Positions 49,142 through 62,145 are shown, counted from the stretch's first letter. The stretch: DNA of 64,000 nucleotides from Flaccisagitta enflata (GCA_965153355.1 OZ231126.1:94240001-94304000); one strand, 5' to 3'. Program-made: numbers and translations. The notes: a model not told the origin generated them from the letters alone.

Positions 49142-49350
49142 ATAAAACGCGGGGTTATAATCTTGTCATGGTCGGGTGGGCAGGGGCATACAACACCACC
49201 CCCCCTCCTCTCCGTATACAAACTATCTCAACCGCGGCATCAAAAATGCGCGTTATCACACTTTCAATCTTGATTGTGACCCATGGATGGACCGGCGGAC
49301 CAACAGATGGACCGACGGACAGACGAATGGATGGACAAAGCCTCTTATTC
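49142..49350 (+). mobile_element. H20: HINE-like element, 3' end replaced
   Basis: AAAACGCGGGGTTATAATCT, TGTCATGGTCGGGTGGGCAG, GGGCATACAACACCACCCCC, AAAATGCGCGTTATCACACT, GATGGACCGGCGGACCAACA, GACGAATGGATGGACAAAGC, CTCTTAT. The expected AGAGTCGCG palindrome is absent; CTTTTGTTATTCATAAAAG follows instead. Confidence 0.75.
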
Positions 49351-50215
49351 TTTTGTTATTCATAAAAGGTTTAAGTCAAGTAAAAACCTATCAAAATCCA
49401 TGACATTGAGAAAGCCCTTGTCATTTGAGCTGTTTCTGGAGTTACTAGATCAATTGATTTAGAGATAACAACACTTTAAGTAAAATTTGTCCTCTTCAAA
49501 CTATAAAAGAAAATCTGTTGTTTTCCCACTTGGGTTTTGATACATTTGTTTTCATTCTAATATAAAATCCAAATAAATTGATCGAACTTGATGGGCCTAG
49601 TGGCAAACTGTTCATTTTTTGAAGCTCTTTAAAATGCTCATAAATAACAATTTCATTTGTTCAATATAAACTGTTTAAAACTAGTCTGAAAGTTGTAACT
49701 TTTTTGTGAGTCGCACTCTACAAGAGAGGGGAAAAAAGGCCAAAGAGAATAATAGATAAAGAATATATATATATATATATTCAGCAGATATTACCAAAGT
49801 AGTAAAGAGAGAGAAAAGAAACAACTAAAGGAAGAGGAGAAAGAAAAGATAGAGAAGAGAATAGTAAGAATTATGTCAGTGAATAGAAAGAAAAGATAGA
49901 AAAGAGAAAAAAAAAGAATTGTGTTGGCGAATAGAAAGAAAAAAGTAGATGATAGAGAGAATGAGAAGAATGAGCGGACGAGAAACAATCTGCATGCCAA
50001 TTTTAAATAGAAATAGGACATAACCCCAGGTAAATGTTTACTCACATTCAAATAACCTAATTTCCCCCTTTTTCAACCCAGCTCTCGTTTGCACATCATC
50101 AACTTAAGTTTGCTTAAAATCAATACACGAAACACTTCAGAAGGGAAGCAGCCAGGAATTCGTTAGTTTATTTCTCTCCACATGGGCTCAAAAGTTTGTG
50201 TGGGTATATTGAATT
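49351..50215. other. Unassigned stretch
   Basis: CTTTTGTTATTCATAAAAG at 49351-49369 matches, in reverse complement, the first 19 bases after the N gap at 31939. A short (AT)n lies at 49765-49781 and a GA-rich part at 49800-49980. No exon recognised. Confidence 0.5.
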
Positions 50216-50448
<233 letters not shown>

Positions 50449-50452
50449 AAAA

Positions 50453-50456
<4 letters not shown>

Positions 50457-50537
<81 letters not shown>
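50457..50537. repeat. (CT)n microsatellite
   Basis: CT run 8 bp after the (GT)n. Confidence 0.98.
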
Positions 50538-50540
<3 letters not shown>

Positions 50541-50648
50541 TTACCCTTGATAATCACAAGTCAAGAGATGGAATTATTTGTAATATTTCTTCAGTAGCCG
50601 AAAATACAAAAATCATGAACGAGATGAATATAGTAATACAATGCAATA

Positions 50649-50649
<1 letters not shown>

Positions 50650-50710
<61 letters not shown>

Positions 50711-50727
50711 ATAATATTGGCAATGAT

Positions 50728-50773
<46 letters not shown>
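50650..50773. repeat. Two (GT)n tracts around AATATAATATTGGCAATG
   Basis: 50650-50707 and 50731-50773. Confidence 0.96.
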
Positions 50774-50774
<1 letters not shown>

Positions 50775-50799
50775 TATTAAGAACCAAGTCTAGTCTATG

Positions 50800-50813
50800 T
50801 AATGATAATGATA

Positions 50814-50864
<51 letters not shown>

Positions 50865-50928
50865 TGTGTGTGATGATGATGTGTGATGTGAAAGATGATG
50901 ATGATGATGTGTGGTGATGGCATGATGT

Positions 50929-50969
<41 letters not shown>

Positions 50970-51162
50970 CATGATGATGATGATCATGATCATCATCATC
51001 ATCATGATGACGATGATGATCATGATGATAAAAATGATGAACATAATGCTGATGATGATGGTGATGGTGATGGTGATGATGATGATGATGATGATAATGG
51101 TGATGATTAGAAGATGATGATAATGATGATTATTGTGTGTGTGTGTGTGTGTGAGTGTGATG

Positions 51163-51194
<32 letters not shown>

Positions 51195-51240
51195 TGTATG
51201 AGTGTGAGAATGATGATGAATAATGGTGATGATGATGAAT
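50800..51240. repeat. (GAT)n with (GT)n insets
   Basis: GAT/ATG arrays with GTGTGTGATGATG, CATCATCAT strand switches (50983-51006) and GT runs at 51135-51153 and 51166-51194. Confidence 0.93.
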
Positions 51241-51566
51241 ACAATAATGATAATAATGTAAATATGAGATGGAGAATGGGAAATTAGATCATAATGATAA
51301 TGATTAGTTGATTCAGGTTGATTAGTATCTTCATTAACATAAACTATAGTAATGTCAACATAATGATAGCAACTACGATCGTTAGAATAATGACAACAAC
51401 GTCGAATTTGACTTGAACCCCAAAAGTACCCTTGGAAGGCATTTTGGTTTGAGCCCAAATTGTTCCCAGTCTGGCATTTATCTTTAGCCATTCTTTCTCT
51501 TCTCCTTCCTTCTCTTCCTCTTTCCCATTTGCATCATCATCTTCCGCATTTTCTTCCGCTTATTTT
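51241..51566. other. Unassigned stretch
   Basis: No recognised element. Becomes TTC-rich at its right edge. Confidence 0.5.
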
Positions 51567-51664
51567 TTTCTTCTTCTTCTTCTTCTTCTTCTTCTTCTTC
51601 TTCTGCTTATATTTCTTCTCCATTTTATTTTGGATTTTTTTTTTCGAAAACATCATCCTCATCC

Positions 51665-51715
<51 letters not shown>

Positions 51716-51798
51716 ATTCATCATCAAAATCAATTCATATCAAAAACGACAAAAAAACAACAACAGCAACAACAACAACAACAACAACAACAACAACT

Positions 51799-51879
<81 letters not shown>
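51567..51879. repeat. (TTC)n, (ATC)n and (CAA)n arrays
   Basis: TTC 51567-51604, ATC 51654-51716, CAA 51757-51879, separated by short unique sequence. A CGT block lies at 51921-51935. Confidence 0.95.
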
Positions 51880-52132
51880 TCGAGCAAGACATGGAGTTTG
51901 TCTTCCATCTCAGTTCTCATCGTCGTCGTCGTCGTTCAAGAGTCGTCTTTTCCATTAATCCTTTAATTTACAGAAAAACAAACCGCGGTATTTTTCTTGC
52001 ATAGAATCACAAAATGACTTTTTAAACCTTTTTTCCTCATTGAATAGAAAAAATTGTAAGAAAAATAGAACAGCTTCTAGCTTTTGATTGGCTTTTATAC
52101 CTGATCGTTAACTATACCACGTGGATAAAACA

Positions 52133-52356
52133 AAAAAAGACGCACCTGTTTTTTCATCAATGAAATAGATATGAAAATTGATTGTAACTATTTTTAAAAC
52201 AGACATTTTGAAAGATTTTCAAATTATCTTTCAATATAGACTAATCCCAGGTTTGTATCTCAAACGGTTTAGAAGCTAGAGCTCTGCAAAGAGAAGCACT
52301 TATTTGCTAAAATTCATTTATACATTAGCTTGTACCGAAATGACAAAAATCAACAT
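52133..52356 (+). mobile_element. C3: 5' part of a C-family MITE
   Basis: TACCACGTGGATAAAACAAA, AAAAGACGCACCTGTTTT, TTAAAACAGACATTTTG, GTATCTCAAACGGTTTAGAA, GCAAAGAGAAGCACTTATTT is colinear with the left half of C1. The right half is missing. Confidence 0.65.
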
Positions 52357-52627
52357 TTTTGATTATCTACAAGCACTTCTCACTGTAGAAGTGTTTAGGG
52401 AAGGTGATAGAAACGATGACAACATTCGGAAATGAATTTTATCCATCCGCTTTTTAGTTTGTATGAGATAATATTAAATATTACAATTATCGCTTTATTT
52501 TGTCAAATTTCAATAGGTCGATGCCAAGTAAAATAAAGAAGTACATCTGAAGTGATCAAAATCATGGAAGAAAATGAGAAAAGAGTTGCGAAGAAAGAGA
52601 TAAAGCGGAGATTTAGAAGTGACGGGG

Positions 52628-52712
52628 GGGGTCAAGTGGAGGCGGAGGCGGAGGAGGAGGAGAAGGAGAAGGAGAAGGAGGAGGAGGAAGAGGAGGAGGA
52701 GAAGAAGAAGAA
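52628..52712. repeat. GGAGGA/GAAGGA purine repeat
   Basis: G-run at 52624-52630 then GGCGGAGGAGGAGGAGAAGG-type hexamers. Confidence 0.85.
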
Positions 52713-52796
52713 TAAAGAGCCATTGACGCCAGGTCATGGATGCACTGGCTGTCGTTGCTTAATGAGATTGACTGATGTATTGTAATAAAGTTGTAA

Positions 52797-52895
52797 AGAG
52801 AGAGAGAGAGAGAGAGGAGGGGCTTCGAAATGTTATGTTTCTCAATTGTACGATTATTTCTTGGCGGCAAAAATGTTACAATTGGAGCAAAGATA

Positions 52896-52985
<90 letters not shown>

Positions 52986-52996
52986 AACAAACAGAC
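52797..52996. repeat. (GA)n and (GACA)n tracts
   Basis: GA 52797-52816 and 52900-52934, then GACA to 52980 and CAAA. Confidence 0.93.
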
Positions 52997-53125
52997 ACTC
53001 AGGCTGACAGACAGACAGATAGAGAAGTAAAACGATATGAACCAAAAAAGAAAAAGGATGAAAGAAGGATGGAAAGAAAGAAAGAATGAAAGAAAGGGAG
53101 GAATGAAGAAAGAAAAAGAATGAAA

Positions 53126-53587
53126 ACTAGTCATCCCAGGATGGCACATGAACAGCGGTACCCGATGCCCTGCTTGGAGTGATCAGCTGAAAAAGTGGTA
53201 TGAGAGCAGGGCAGCGGCTCCAAAGGGCCGATGTCCTATAGGATACATTTGTGGATTTCCAGATGTCTTGAGAGGGCACTTTTAAGGGCTGATTTGATTG
53301 ATTAGAGCACAGTAATGAGGCAAGCACGGGCTGATGTGGGGCTCCGAAGGCTCAAATTAGATCAGGGACGAGGGCAGATTAGAGACCTGAGACGGTTGTT
53401 TTGAGGGCTGAATTGAGACTCAAGTGGTCAGATTTTAAGCATAAGAGGTCTGAATCTAGGCCGGAAATGGTTGATTTTGGGCCTGACAACTTGTCAGTGA
53501 CTAGGCTGATTTAGGGCCTTGTGGGCTGATTTTGGGCTTGAAAGAGGTAACTTTGGATCTGACAGGGCAGATGTTGAGCCTGAGAGA
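53126..53587 (+). mobile_element. B9: B-family element, 3' truncated at P5
   Basis: ACTAGTCATCCCAGGATGGC, ACATGAACAGCGGTACCCGA, TGCCCTGCTT; AGAGCAGGGCAGCGGCTCCA, AAGGGCCGATGTCCTATAGG start the arm. Core units GGGCTGATTTTGGGC and GGCCTGA. No right arm is found after P5. Confidence 0.75.
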
Positions 53588-53751
53588 CAGTTGAACACCG
53601 CAATAACGAATGTCAACGGACCAAAACTTTTCATTTTTTAGGCAGATTTCTGTCATTGCCACTATGAAAATGATGTGAAGGGGCTAAGATTTTATGTTTA
53701 TTATAGGTGGGTTTCCGTTACTCATGGATCTGTTATAGCGAGGTGTAACTG
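53588..53751. mobile_element. P5: pogo-like MITE, ~164 bp
   Basis: CAGTTGAACACCGCAATAAC at left, CAGTTACACCTCGCTATAAC at right (reverse-complemented). The flanking dinucleotides are GA and CA, so the TA duplication has decayed. Confidence 0.75.
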
Positions 53752-53899
53752 CACATGTGGATTGAAAAAAAAAACAGCTATTGCCGGGCCTGATTTATAA
53801 TTTGAAGGGAATGAAATTGATCACAGAAATAAAAGGTCACAAAAAAAATGTTAACAGATGAATATGATTGCAAAAAAGTTTATTCTCAAGGGGGCGTTT

Positions 53900-54013
53900 A
53901 CAAGTCATGGCCGGATACATGCCTCCCAAAGTGTTATGGACTGCCTGACCAACCGACCAACAAACCATCTGACAATTATAGCAGGTTATAGAGACACGCG
54001 CCTGCAACTAAAA
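53900..54013 (+). mobile_element. H21: degenerate HINE-like element
   Basis: ACAAGTCATGGCCGGATACA, GACTGCCTGACCAACCGACC, AGCAGGTTATAGAGACACGC, GCCTGCAACTAAAAA. Confidence 0.65.
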
Positions 54014-54159
54014 ATAGAGGGAATTTGTGATTTGGCTTCCAGTGGCGATTTGAGTTCCCGTTCATATTCTCAAGCAATGTGGATCTGTGACAATCATCAC
54101 AGCTTTAAAACTTTCTTATGACCGCCACAGTATTTTAAGAGTTCACAGTAAGTGAAGTT

Positions 54160-54315
54160 CAGTTGAACCCCGCTCTAACGGACTCGCCAACAATGGAATT
54201 CGGCCCACAATGAATGCAAATTCATAGTCATTCAAGTTCATTGGCTGTAACAGAATTCCACCCATAACAGATAAAATTTGTTAGTCCCTTGAAATCCTGA
54301 AGCGGGATTTAACTG
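54160..54315. mobile_element. P6: pogo-like MITE, 156 bp
   Basis: CAGTTGAACCCCGCTCTAAC at left, CAGTTAAATCCCGCTTCAGG at right (reverse-complemented). GGCCCACAATG/CCCATAACAG subterminal motifs as in P4. Flanks are TT/TT. Confidence 0.8.
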
Positions 54316-54449
54316 TTACTTGTGCGTGTTTGGGGCAGAGTGTCGGGATGTGCTACACTCCAGCCCGTCTTAAGTCTCGTAAAATGCTTCCCATTATTGC
54401 TCTCCTTCCCTATGCCTCTATCCCTCCATTTGTGTAACTGTTTCAAGAA

Positions 54450-54859
54450 GTACTGTAGAACGCAGGAGGCTTTTCTTGGTTCGCCCCTTTGTTTGTGTGT
54501 CAGTCACTCTCCACCATCCCATCAGCCCTCTCAGAGTTCAATTCTGCCCCCTCGGCTCTATCAGGCTTGAATTTAGCTTTAAAGATCTCAAAATTACCCC
54601 TCAGACATCAAATCAGACTTTATATCAGACCTCTAGGTCTTGAATGAAGCCCTCTCAGGCCTTGGATGAAGCCCTCTCAGGCCTGAAATCACACCTCTTA
54701 GGCCTCAAATTAGCCCTCTTGAGCCTCAAATCAGCCCTCTTAAGCCTCAAATCAGCCCTCTCAAGCCTCATATCAGCCCTCTCAGGCCTTAAATCAGCCC
54801 TCTCAGGAATCAAATCAGACCTCTCCGGAATCACATCAGACCTCTCAAGCATCAAGACA
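54450..54859 (-). mobile_element. B10: partial B-family element
   Basis: TACTGTAGAACGCAGGAGGC, TTTTCTTGGTTCGCCCCTTT parallels B8's TCCTGTAGAACACAGGGGAC. Core CTCTCAGGCCTCAAATCAGCC (54650-54850). The outer arm and 5' end are missing, cut by H22. Confidence 0.65.
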
Positions 54860-55083
54860 CAAACAAGTGAAGCAGAGTTGTTGTGGATGGGTGGGCAAGG
54901 GCATCCAACCCCCAGCCACACCCGACGTCCCACCCCCCCTCCCCCATACACAGACATAAACAAGAAGCATCCAAAACACTTTTTTTCCCACTTTTTAACT
55001 CGCGCTTATAGAAAAAGTAGATGGACGGATAGACGGATGGAGGGACAAAGCCTCTTCAAATTTGTGTAGCCGCAACTAAAAAG
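54860..55083 (+). mobile_element. H22: HINE-like element, AACAAGTGA subtype
   Basis: AAACAAGTGAAGCAGAGTTG, TTGTGGATGGGTGGGCAAGG, GCATCCAACCCCCAGCCACA, TTTTTAACTCGCGCTTATAG, GATGGACGGATAGACGGATG, GGACAAAGCCTCTTCAAATT, TGTGTAGCCGCAACTAAAAA. Confidence 0.82.
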
Positions 55084-55085
55084 GT

Positions 55086-55160
55086 AGAAAGGGGACAAAC
55101 CAATGTGCTGACCAACAGACCAGCAGACGGACAAGGTGGGGAGTAGAAAGCAAAGTATCT
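55086..55160 (+). mobile_element. H fragment, microsatellite part
   Basis: GGGGACAAACCAATGTGCTG, ACCAACAGACCAGCAGACGG, ACAAGGTGGGGAGTAGA resembles GGGGACCGACC..ACAAAGCGGGGTGTAGA in H11. Confidence 0.5.
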
Positions 55161-55452
55161 AGTAAATACCATCAAGTTGTCATTAGATTACTAGTGATTG
55201 CCTGCCGAGCCATTTGAAAGTAACAAATTAAAAAGTTTCAGCTGCTAATCCAAATTCCTTCACATTAGCGAGAAAAGCGTCAAAATGGCGGAAAAGCATC
55301 ATTTTGGGTGTTTACTTCCGGTTCAAATGCGGATGACTGAAATGGTGACAAACATGCCAAATTTGGTATCAATGCAAGCCCAAGATGGCTACCCATCATA
55401 ACCTACTTGTAGATGATCAAACATTTGACTCCTTGTCATGTGGGTACAAGCT

Positions 55453-55672
55453 ATTATACATAGGGATTGCAAAACTGAAATGGGCGATGTTTTCACTCAA
55501 ACCAATGCCATTTCTAAACAAAAAAAGATAGCAATACCAGATTGGCGCCAAATGAAAGTACTTATAAAGGGCTTTCAAATGATTTAAGATTTTGATATGT
55601 TTTCTTTAAGATTCAAAGGCAAACTGGGTCATTCAAAAGTGCGTCTTTTTTTTTAGTCGTATGGTATGATGT
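55453..55672 (+). mobile_element. C2: 3' part of a C-family MITE
   Basis: TATACATAGGGATTGCAAAA, CTGAAATGGGCGATGTTTTC, AGATAGCAATACCAGATTGG, CATTCAAAAGTGCGTC, T-run, AGTCGTATGGTA. Colinear with the right half of C1. No element is recognised in 55161-55452. Confidence 0.75.
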
Positions 55673-55883
55673 TTTTATCAATTCTGAAAACAATAGAAAA
55701 TAAGACTTTTTTCCGCACTGTACATAGTTTTTATAAACATAGTTACGTCTAGAACATTATGAATTGAAAAAATTCATGACATAAGTACTTCAATTTTTGT
55801 TGTTACTAATAAGACTGCACACATTACCACAGCAAAAAAAAGAAAAAAAACGCGAATGCGGTAGCAAGTAAATTCCAAATATA

Positions 55884-55888
<5 letters not shown>

Positions 55889-55975
<87 letters not shown>
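55889..55975. repeat. (CT)n microsatellite
   Basis: Uninterrupted CT run. Confidence 0.97.
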
Positions 55976-55978
<3 letters not shown>

Positions 55979-56640
55979 TTTCTTTTTTTTTAGCTTAAAT
56001 CAAGACTTCAGTTTTGACAAGCAGCTTATATTTCTTCATTGACTTGCCACTTTTCATTTATCAGAAAAAGAGAAAGAAAAGAAAAAGAAAGAGAACTTAA
56101 AACACTCAAAAGAGAGCATTATCTTTAAAAAAAAATCCGAATTACCATGAAATTGGCCCAAATACGTGCAGAAATTTCCTCGCATACCAAAAAAATTATG
56201 AACGACTACACCAATAAAAAATCGATAATTTAGTTGGAGGAAAAAACATTTAAGGCCACTATTAATGTCAAAATTGTCAATCAGGGCGACGAAAGAACGA
56301 AATATTTATTGATAAGAAATAAAACATTGAGCTGAGGTGGAAACAAACGAGAGAAAAATAAGTCCATTGATTCAGGAACAGATTTTCTTTTCATATGGGA
56401 TAAAGTCGATCCATCAAATGAATTCAAAGATTGAAGTGAATGTTGGAAAATTTGGCGACAGAAAACAATCCCGAAAGCAAAGAGGATATGAATGATTGAT
56501 TGATGAGAATAGAACAGGCCTGTATATAAATCCACATTCCCCCCCCCCCCAAGGGTTTGGAGATGGGGAAGGAAATCAAAGGAGAAAAAAGTGAAAAAAA
56601 GATAATTTTGTGAAAATAAAACTTTTGGCAGTACTAAATT
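55976..56640. other. Unassigned stretch
   Basis: A minus-strand open frame at 56281-56535 (84 codons) shows no recognisable domain. A C-run lies at 56541-56550. Confidence 0.45.
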
Positions 56641-56796
56641 ATACCAATGCCGTATACACTCCCCCTCAGTAGCGGACGGGTGGGCAGGAGCGGAATAGCA
56701 AAATAACGCTCACATTTTGTTTTGGTTATGGACAGATGGACAGATAGACGGACCCACCAACCGACACAGCATGGTCTATTGTCGGCGACTAAAAAC
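56641..56796 (+). mobile_element. H23: HINE-like element, decayed ends
   Basis: ATACCAATGCCGTATACACT, CAGTAGCGGACGGGTGGGCA, GGAGCGGAATAGCAAAATAA, GACAGATGGACAGATAGACG, ACCCACCAACCGACACAGCA, TGGTCTATTGTCGGCGACTA, AAAA. Confidence 0.75.
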
Positions 56797-57104
56797 TGAT
56801 TAGTAAAACACAATTTAACACTGTTCAAACTGATGTCGCGGGGAAAAAAATCAAAGGCGGGGGGGGGGGGGAAGTAAATCAAAGGTCATGGAACTATATG
56901 CACCCCTGGAAAAAAATGAAGCAAAGTAAATAAAACAGAGACAATCGATAACTACAGTAGCTACCAGTAGCTACCAGTAGCTTCCAGTAGTTGTCAACAG
57001 AAGCGAAGTGTAACGAGAACAAAAGATACAAAGGGATCGATCATGCGTAGAATCTTACCTGTTGATTGATTTACGATGATTTCGTCGGAGAGCATGAATA
57101 GAGC
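56797..57104. other. Stretch with AGCTACCAGT repeat and G-run
   Basis: Four AGTAGCTACC 10-bp units at 56952-56992 and a G-run at 56859-56871. No gene recognised. Confidence 0.6.
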
Positions 57105-57142
57105 GGGGGGGGGGGGGTGAGGGGTGGGGTGAGGGGGTGGGG
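57105..57142 (+). other. G-quadruplex-capable G-rich motif
   Basis: G13-TGA-G4-T-G4-TGA-G5-T-G4: five G-runs with loops of 1-3 bases. Structure is inferred from pattern only. Confidence 0.7.
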
Positions 57143-57247
57143 AGAGAGAAACAGAGGAAAAGAGAAACAGAAAGAAATGATTATTAATGATTCTTTTGCG
57201 TACGTTCATGCATTAAAATTTTTTTTGGGCAAACACAAAGACACAAA

Positions 57248-57250
<3 letters not shown>

Positions 57251-57290
<40 letters not shown>
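57251..57290. repeat. (AC)n microsatellite
   Basis: AC run between ACAAAGACACAAAGACAC and the next repeat. Confidence 0.96.
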
Positions 57291-57291
<1 letters not shown>

Positions 57292-57293
<2 letters not shown>

Positions 57294-57389
57294 ACTGACG
57301 GACTGACTGACTAAAGGACTGTCTGACTAATGGACTGATGGACTGACGGACTGATAGATTGACGAACTGACGAACTGACAGACTAATGG
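57292..57389. repeat. GACTGACG/GACTAATG minisatellite
   Basis: Imperfect 4/8-bp GACTGACGGACTGACTGACT units, like 8362-8480. Confidence 0.88.
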
Positions 57390-57940
57390 AAATGCATATA
57401 CGCGGACGGGCAAGCCAATTGATTGGTCGCATGCGCGTGTCTTTATAGCTCGTTTTCTTTTGTCCGCTTCTATCGATAGACTTCTCGAATCTAATTAATT
57501 GCATAGGAAAGAAAGAAGATGAGCATCCAGATAGATTGCTTTGTTCAGAAACAATTAGATAGTTATTTCCCGTCTCTTCCTGGATTGGAGGAAGAACCTT
57601 TTTCAGGCTTTTAACATCATTAAATTGATTACATAGATTAAACATCTTTTTTCTTATTGAATTCAAAACTTTCCAGCCAGCCTCCTTTTCCAAACAAGCT
57701 TTATTCTCTTTTTTTTTTTTGTTTTTTGTTTTTGTTTTTGATGACTCAAATCTTTTTGGTTAAAACGGAAAATAGAAAATAAGAAATAAAAAGATTATAT
57801 CGTTCTACCATCTGCATATTGCTGAGATTGAAATTTTTGTTATATATCATTTATTCAAAAACTAAAGAGCGGCAAATAAGGAGGAAGCAAAAAAGCAAAC
57901 AACGACAACTTACATGACGAAAACAACCAAAACAGAACTC
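57390..57940. other. Unassigned stretch
   Basis: A minus-strand open frame (57184-57693) is partly encoded by the repeats above. No domain recognised. Confidence 0.45.
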
Positions 57941-58010
57941 TGTGACACGTCTTTCAGCCACTTTTCAGTTGGTCCGTCCGTCCGTCCATCCATCCGTTAC
58001 AGTTTCGTTT
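57941..58010 (-). mobile_element. H24: H fragment, 3' end and microsatellite
   Basis: TCTGTGACACGTCTTTCAGC, CACTTTTCAGTTGGTCCGTC, CGTCCGTCCATCCATCCGTT resembles H1 (ACCCACTTTTCGGTCGGTC). Confidence 0.5.
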
Positions 58011-58327
58011 TAAAGGCACTTGGAGGAGGAGATAGCAAATTCCAAGGTCATTTTGAAAATCTTAGTCTGTCTATCCGACTTATGTTTCTTAAGAAACTCA
58101 GTGCACTCCAGTTAGAATAGCATGCTACACTTTTGATGCACTGAACCATGCATGCACTCCTGTAAAAAGTGCATGCCACACTTCAAATGTAATAAACCAC
58201 GCGCGCAGCCGTGCAATCCGGACACACGTAGTAAACTTGATTCCTTGATTCCGGCCTGACACATGCTTCTTAAGTGTCTATGTTCTCGTGCCCCATCTAG
58301 GCTCTACTTTGGAACAACAACTGAATC

Positions 58328-58358
<31 letters not shown>

Positions 58359-58493
58359 GAAAACAGATAAAAAAAAAAATCTCAACAGATGATTAAAACG
58401 ATTAAATTGTCATCTTTTTAAAAACAACAAAAAAGTCTTTGTTTGGCATCAATCCCGTTTCCGGATCTTTGAGAGCACGCACACCAGTTTGTT
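58011..58493. other. Unassigned stretch with A-runs
   Basis: Imperfect repeat ATGCTACACTTTTGATGCAC (58122) / GTGCATGCCACACTTCAAATG (58170). A-runs at 58327-58377. Confidence 0.5.
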
Positions 58494-58553
58494 TCTTCTT
58501 CTTCTTCTTCTTCTTCTTCTTCTTCTTCTTCTTCTTCTTCTTCTTCTTCTTCT

Positions 58554-58588
<35 letters not shown>

Positions 58589-58735
58589 TTTTTATTTTTC
58601 TTCATTTCCTCCTCCTCTTCTTCTTCTTCTTCTTCTTCTTCTTCTTCTTCTTCTTCTTCTTCTTCTTCTTCTTCTTCTTCTTCTTCTTCTTCTTCTTCTT
58701 CTTCGTCCTCTTCTTCTTCTTCGTCTTCTTCTTCC
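58494..58735. repeat. (TTC)n microsatellite, ~240 bp
   Basis: TTC with CCTCTT and TTTATTTTTC breaks near 58575-58615. Confidence 0.96.
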
Positions 58736-58820
58736 GGCTGCTGTTACATAATCATTGTTGAAGTGGGCAACTGAGCATTGTCGTATTTGATAAAGAAGTT
58801 AGTAGTGAAAGCAGTGGTAA

Positions 58821-59436
58821 GACGGCGAGCCCCTGACAGCAAGATTTAGTGTGTCAGCAGGGGTCTAAATAGAAAATTCTATGAAAATGAAAATAAAGAA
58901 TAACATGAAAAAAATCATTGAAGTATATCATAATAGATATTCTATTACAAAATTTGCATTCAAATAGGGAAAAAGAGCTAGTAGAGCTATCAATAACTAA
59001 ATGTATTCACTAGAAAATATTCAAAATTCAATTTTTGTTCACTGATAGGAGGCTTGTTAAAATTATAACTTTGCATAGAAAATAAAAAAACACAAAAATG
59101 AAGAACATAGCCGCCTTCCAAAATTGATTATGAAGGCGGCTATGTTTTTGAAAATGCAAAATTTCTCTGCACCTGAGAGTCTTATAATTTTAACAGCAGC
59201 AAAAAGAAAAAAAATGTGAGCAAAATTTTATTAAAACTCCTTATTTTCTTTGCTTTTCCTATTTGAAATTGCCAATTTAAAGGTTCTTCTGAGGTCAGCA
59301 TATGACAAAGACATACACACAATGTATTTCTGGAGGTAATTTGTTTCATGAAAATATTTGTGGCATCATTATTATTAAACTATAGTTTAAAAAATGGGGT
59401 GAAACACTGTGTGTTGCCAACAAATGCTTCCCGTTG
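58821..59436 (+). mobile_element. F2: F-family MITE, 616 bp
   Basis: GACGGCGAGCCCCTGACAGC, AAGATTTAGTGTGTCAGCAG at left; GTGAAACACTGTGTG, CAACAAATGCTTCCCGTTG at right. TAA flanks both sides (58818-58820, 59437-59439). Central hairpin at 59102-59148. Colinear with F1 throughout. Confidence 0.82.
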
Positions 59437-59667
59437 TAAGTCAGACGTAAGTTCAGATTTTAATGCTCTAATGCTCTAATGCTCAGCAATATATTGACAT
59501 AGTTTCAATGTTCGTTTTAATATTTTCATCATATTTTGACATCAAAGGGGGAAAATTTTAGTCAAGAGAGAACCCAATAAAAGCGCGCAAAAATTCAATT
59601 TTATGATTCATTAAATTAACGTCCTTGAAAACCAATTTATTTTTCGTTCCCTTCCTCCTTTCAAGGC

Positions 59668-59671
<4 letters not shown>

Positions 59672-59753
<82 letters not shown>

Positions 59754-59798
59754 GTCTGTCTATCTATCTGTCTGTCTGTCTATCTGTCTTTTTGTCTT

Positions 59799-59881
<83 letters not shown>

Positions 59882-59895
59882 GTCTGTCTGTCTAT
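59672..59895. repeat. (TCTG)n microsatellite with TCTA variants
   Basis: TCTG array interspersed with TCTA and TTTTGTCTTTTTG. Confidence 0.97.
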
Positions 59896-60070
59896 TTCAC
59901 TTCTATTAGGTTCGCGTCCATTTGATACACAAGCTTTGTCTTTCACAAACTGTGTATGTCTGTCTTAGCCGACGTCTCCGTCTGGAAGTTGAGATGTCTA
60001 TATGAGGGTCCCTGTCTATATCTCTGTCTGTCCGCCGATTTTTCAGCTCTCGCTCTCTTGCTGTATCACA

Positions 60071-60920
<850 letters not shown>

Positions 60921-61198
60921 CAATTTTCAATATAAATTCAGGGTCATCATTGAGGGTCCTCGGTCTCTAGTTTGAACTTTGCATTACGTCAAAGTCATTT
61001 TCGTTAAGTTGACTCCTTCTTTATAAAGAATCTTTGTGTATTCTATCAGGCTCGGTTCGACTTTGGCTTGGGCTTTGGCTTTGTTCGATGTTTGTCCCAA
61101 ATTGAATTAGCATCATCATAATCGAGCGGAGACAGAAAATGCAACTGCTAACTGCTAGAGAGAGTGCAAAGAGACATCCTACAACGGCTTTGCCACCA

Positions 61199-61445
<247 letters not shown>

Positions 61446-61598
61446 CCAAGACAACAATAACATCAAGTATGGCAGCATCAGCAAAAACTCTTTTACCATT
61501 CTCAAATATTATTTGCAGTCTTTATATTTCCCTGTTTAATAGTAGTTTTTTTTTGTAAGCCTATCATATCCTTGGTGTAACTGCATGGACTATATTTT

Positions 61599-61599
<1 letters not shown>

Positions 61600-61682
<83 letters not shown>
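61600..61682. repeat. (CT)n microsatellite
   Basis: Uninterrupted CT run. Confidence 0.97.
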
Positions 61683-61685
<3 letters not shown>

Positions 61686-62145
61686 TGTCTACTGTCTCTC
61701 TATCCTTTTTTTCACTATCCTTTTTTTTTCTGCAGATTCGACATTGAAATTCTATTGCCCTAGTAGACTGCGAGTCGACCGGTTATAAAATGTAAGGATT
61801 TATTGCCATGATAAATCAAACACAGTTGCAGCAGCACAACCGAAGCAAAGAACGTCAACAGGCAGCAACAGCTGCAGCAATGTCTGCAGCAGCAGCAGCA
61901 GCATGCAGCAACTGCAAAAAAACAGCCGCGTCATCAAAAAAGCGAACAACAATCCAAACAACGGACAATTCTATGGTATAGATATGACTGAAGCTGTAAA
62001 ACTTGATGTTTGGTTAATGTCATCCATAAATTTTCAAAAAAAGGAAAAAACTTTTAAACATTTTTCAGATATTTTAATTTCCTTTTATAACGATTACTGG
62101 AAAACGATATAATAAACCACTCTCCCATACTCCCTCACGATAAAG
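61683..62145 (+). other. Stretch with an acceptor-like site and a GCA-rich patch
   Basis: TTTTTTTTTCTGCAG (61721-61735) resembles a 3' splice site. Frames after it close within ~50 bp. 61826-61915 is GCAGCAGCA/GCAACA-rich, giving a ~57-codon Gln/Ala-rich frame from 61808. I do not call a gene. Confidence 0.35.

Noticed and set aside
61721-61800. Exon after TTTTTTTTTCTGCAG
   Set aside because: All three frames close within about 50 bp, and there is no donor or homology.
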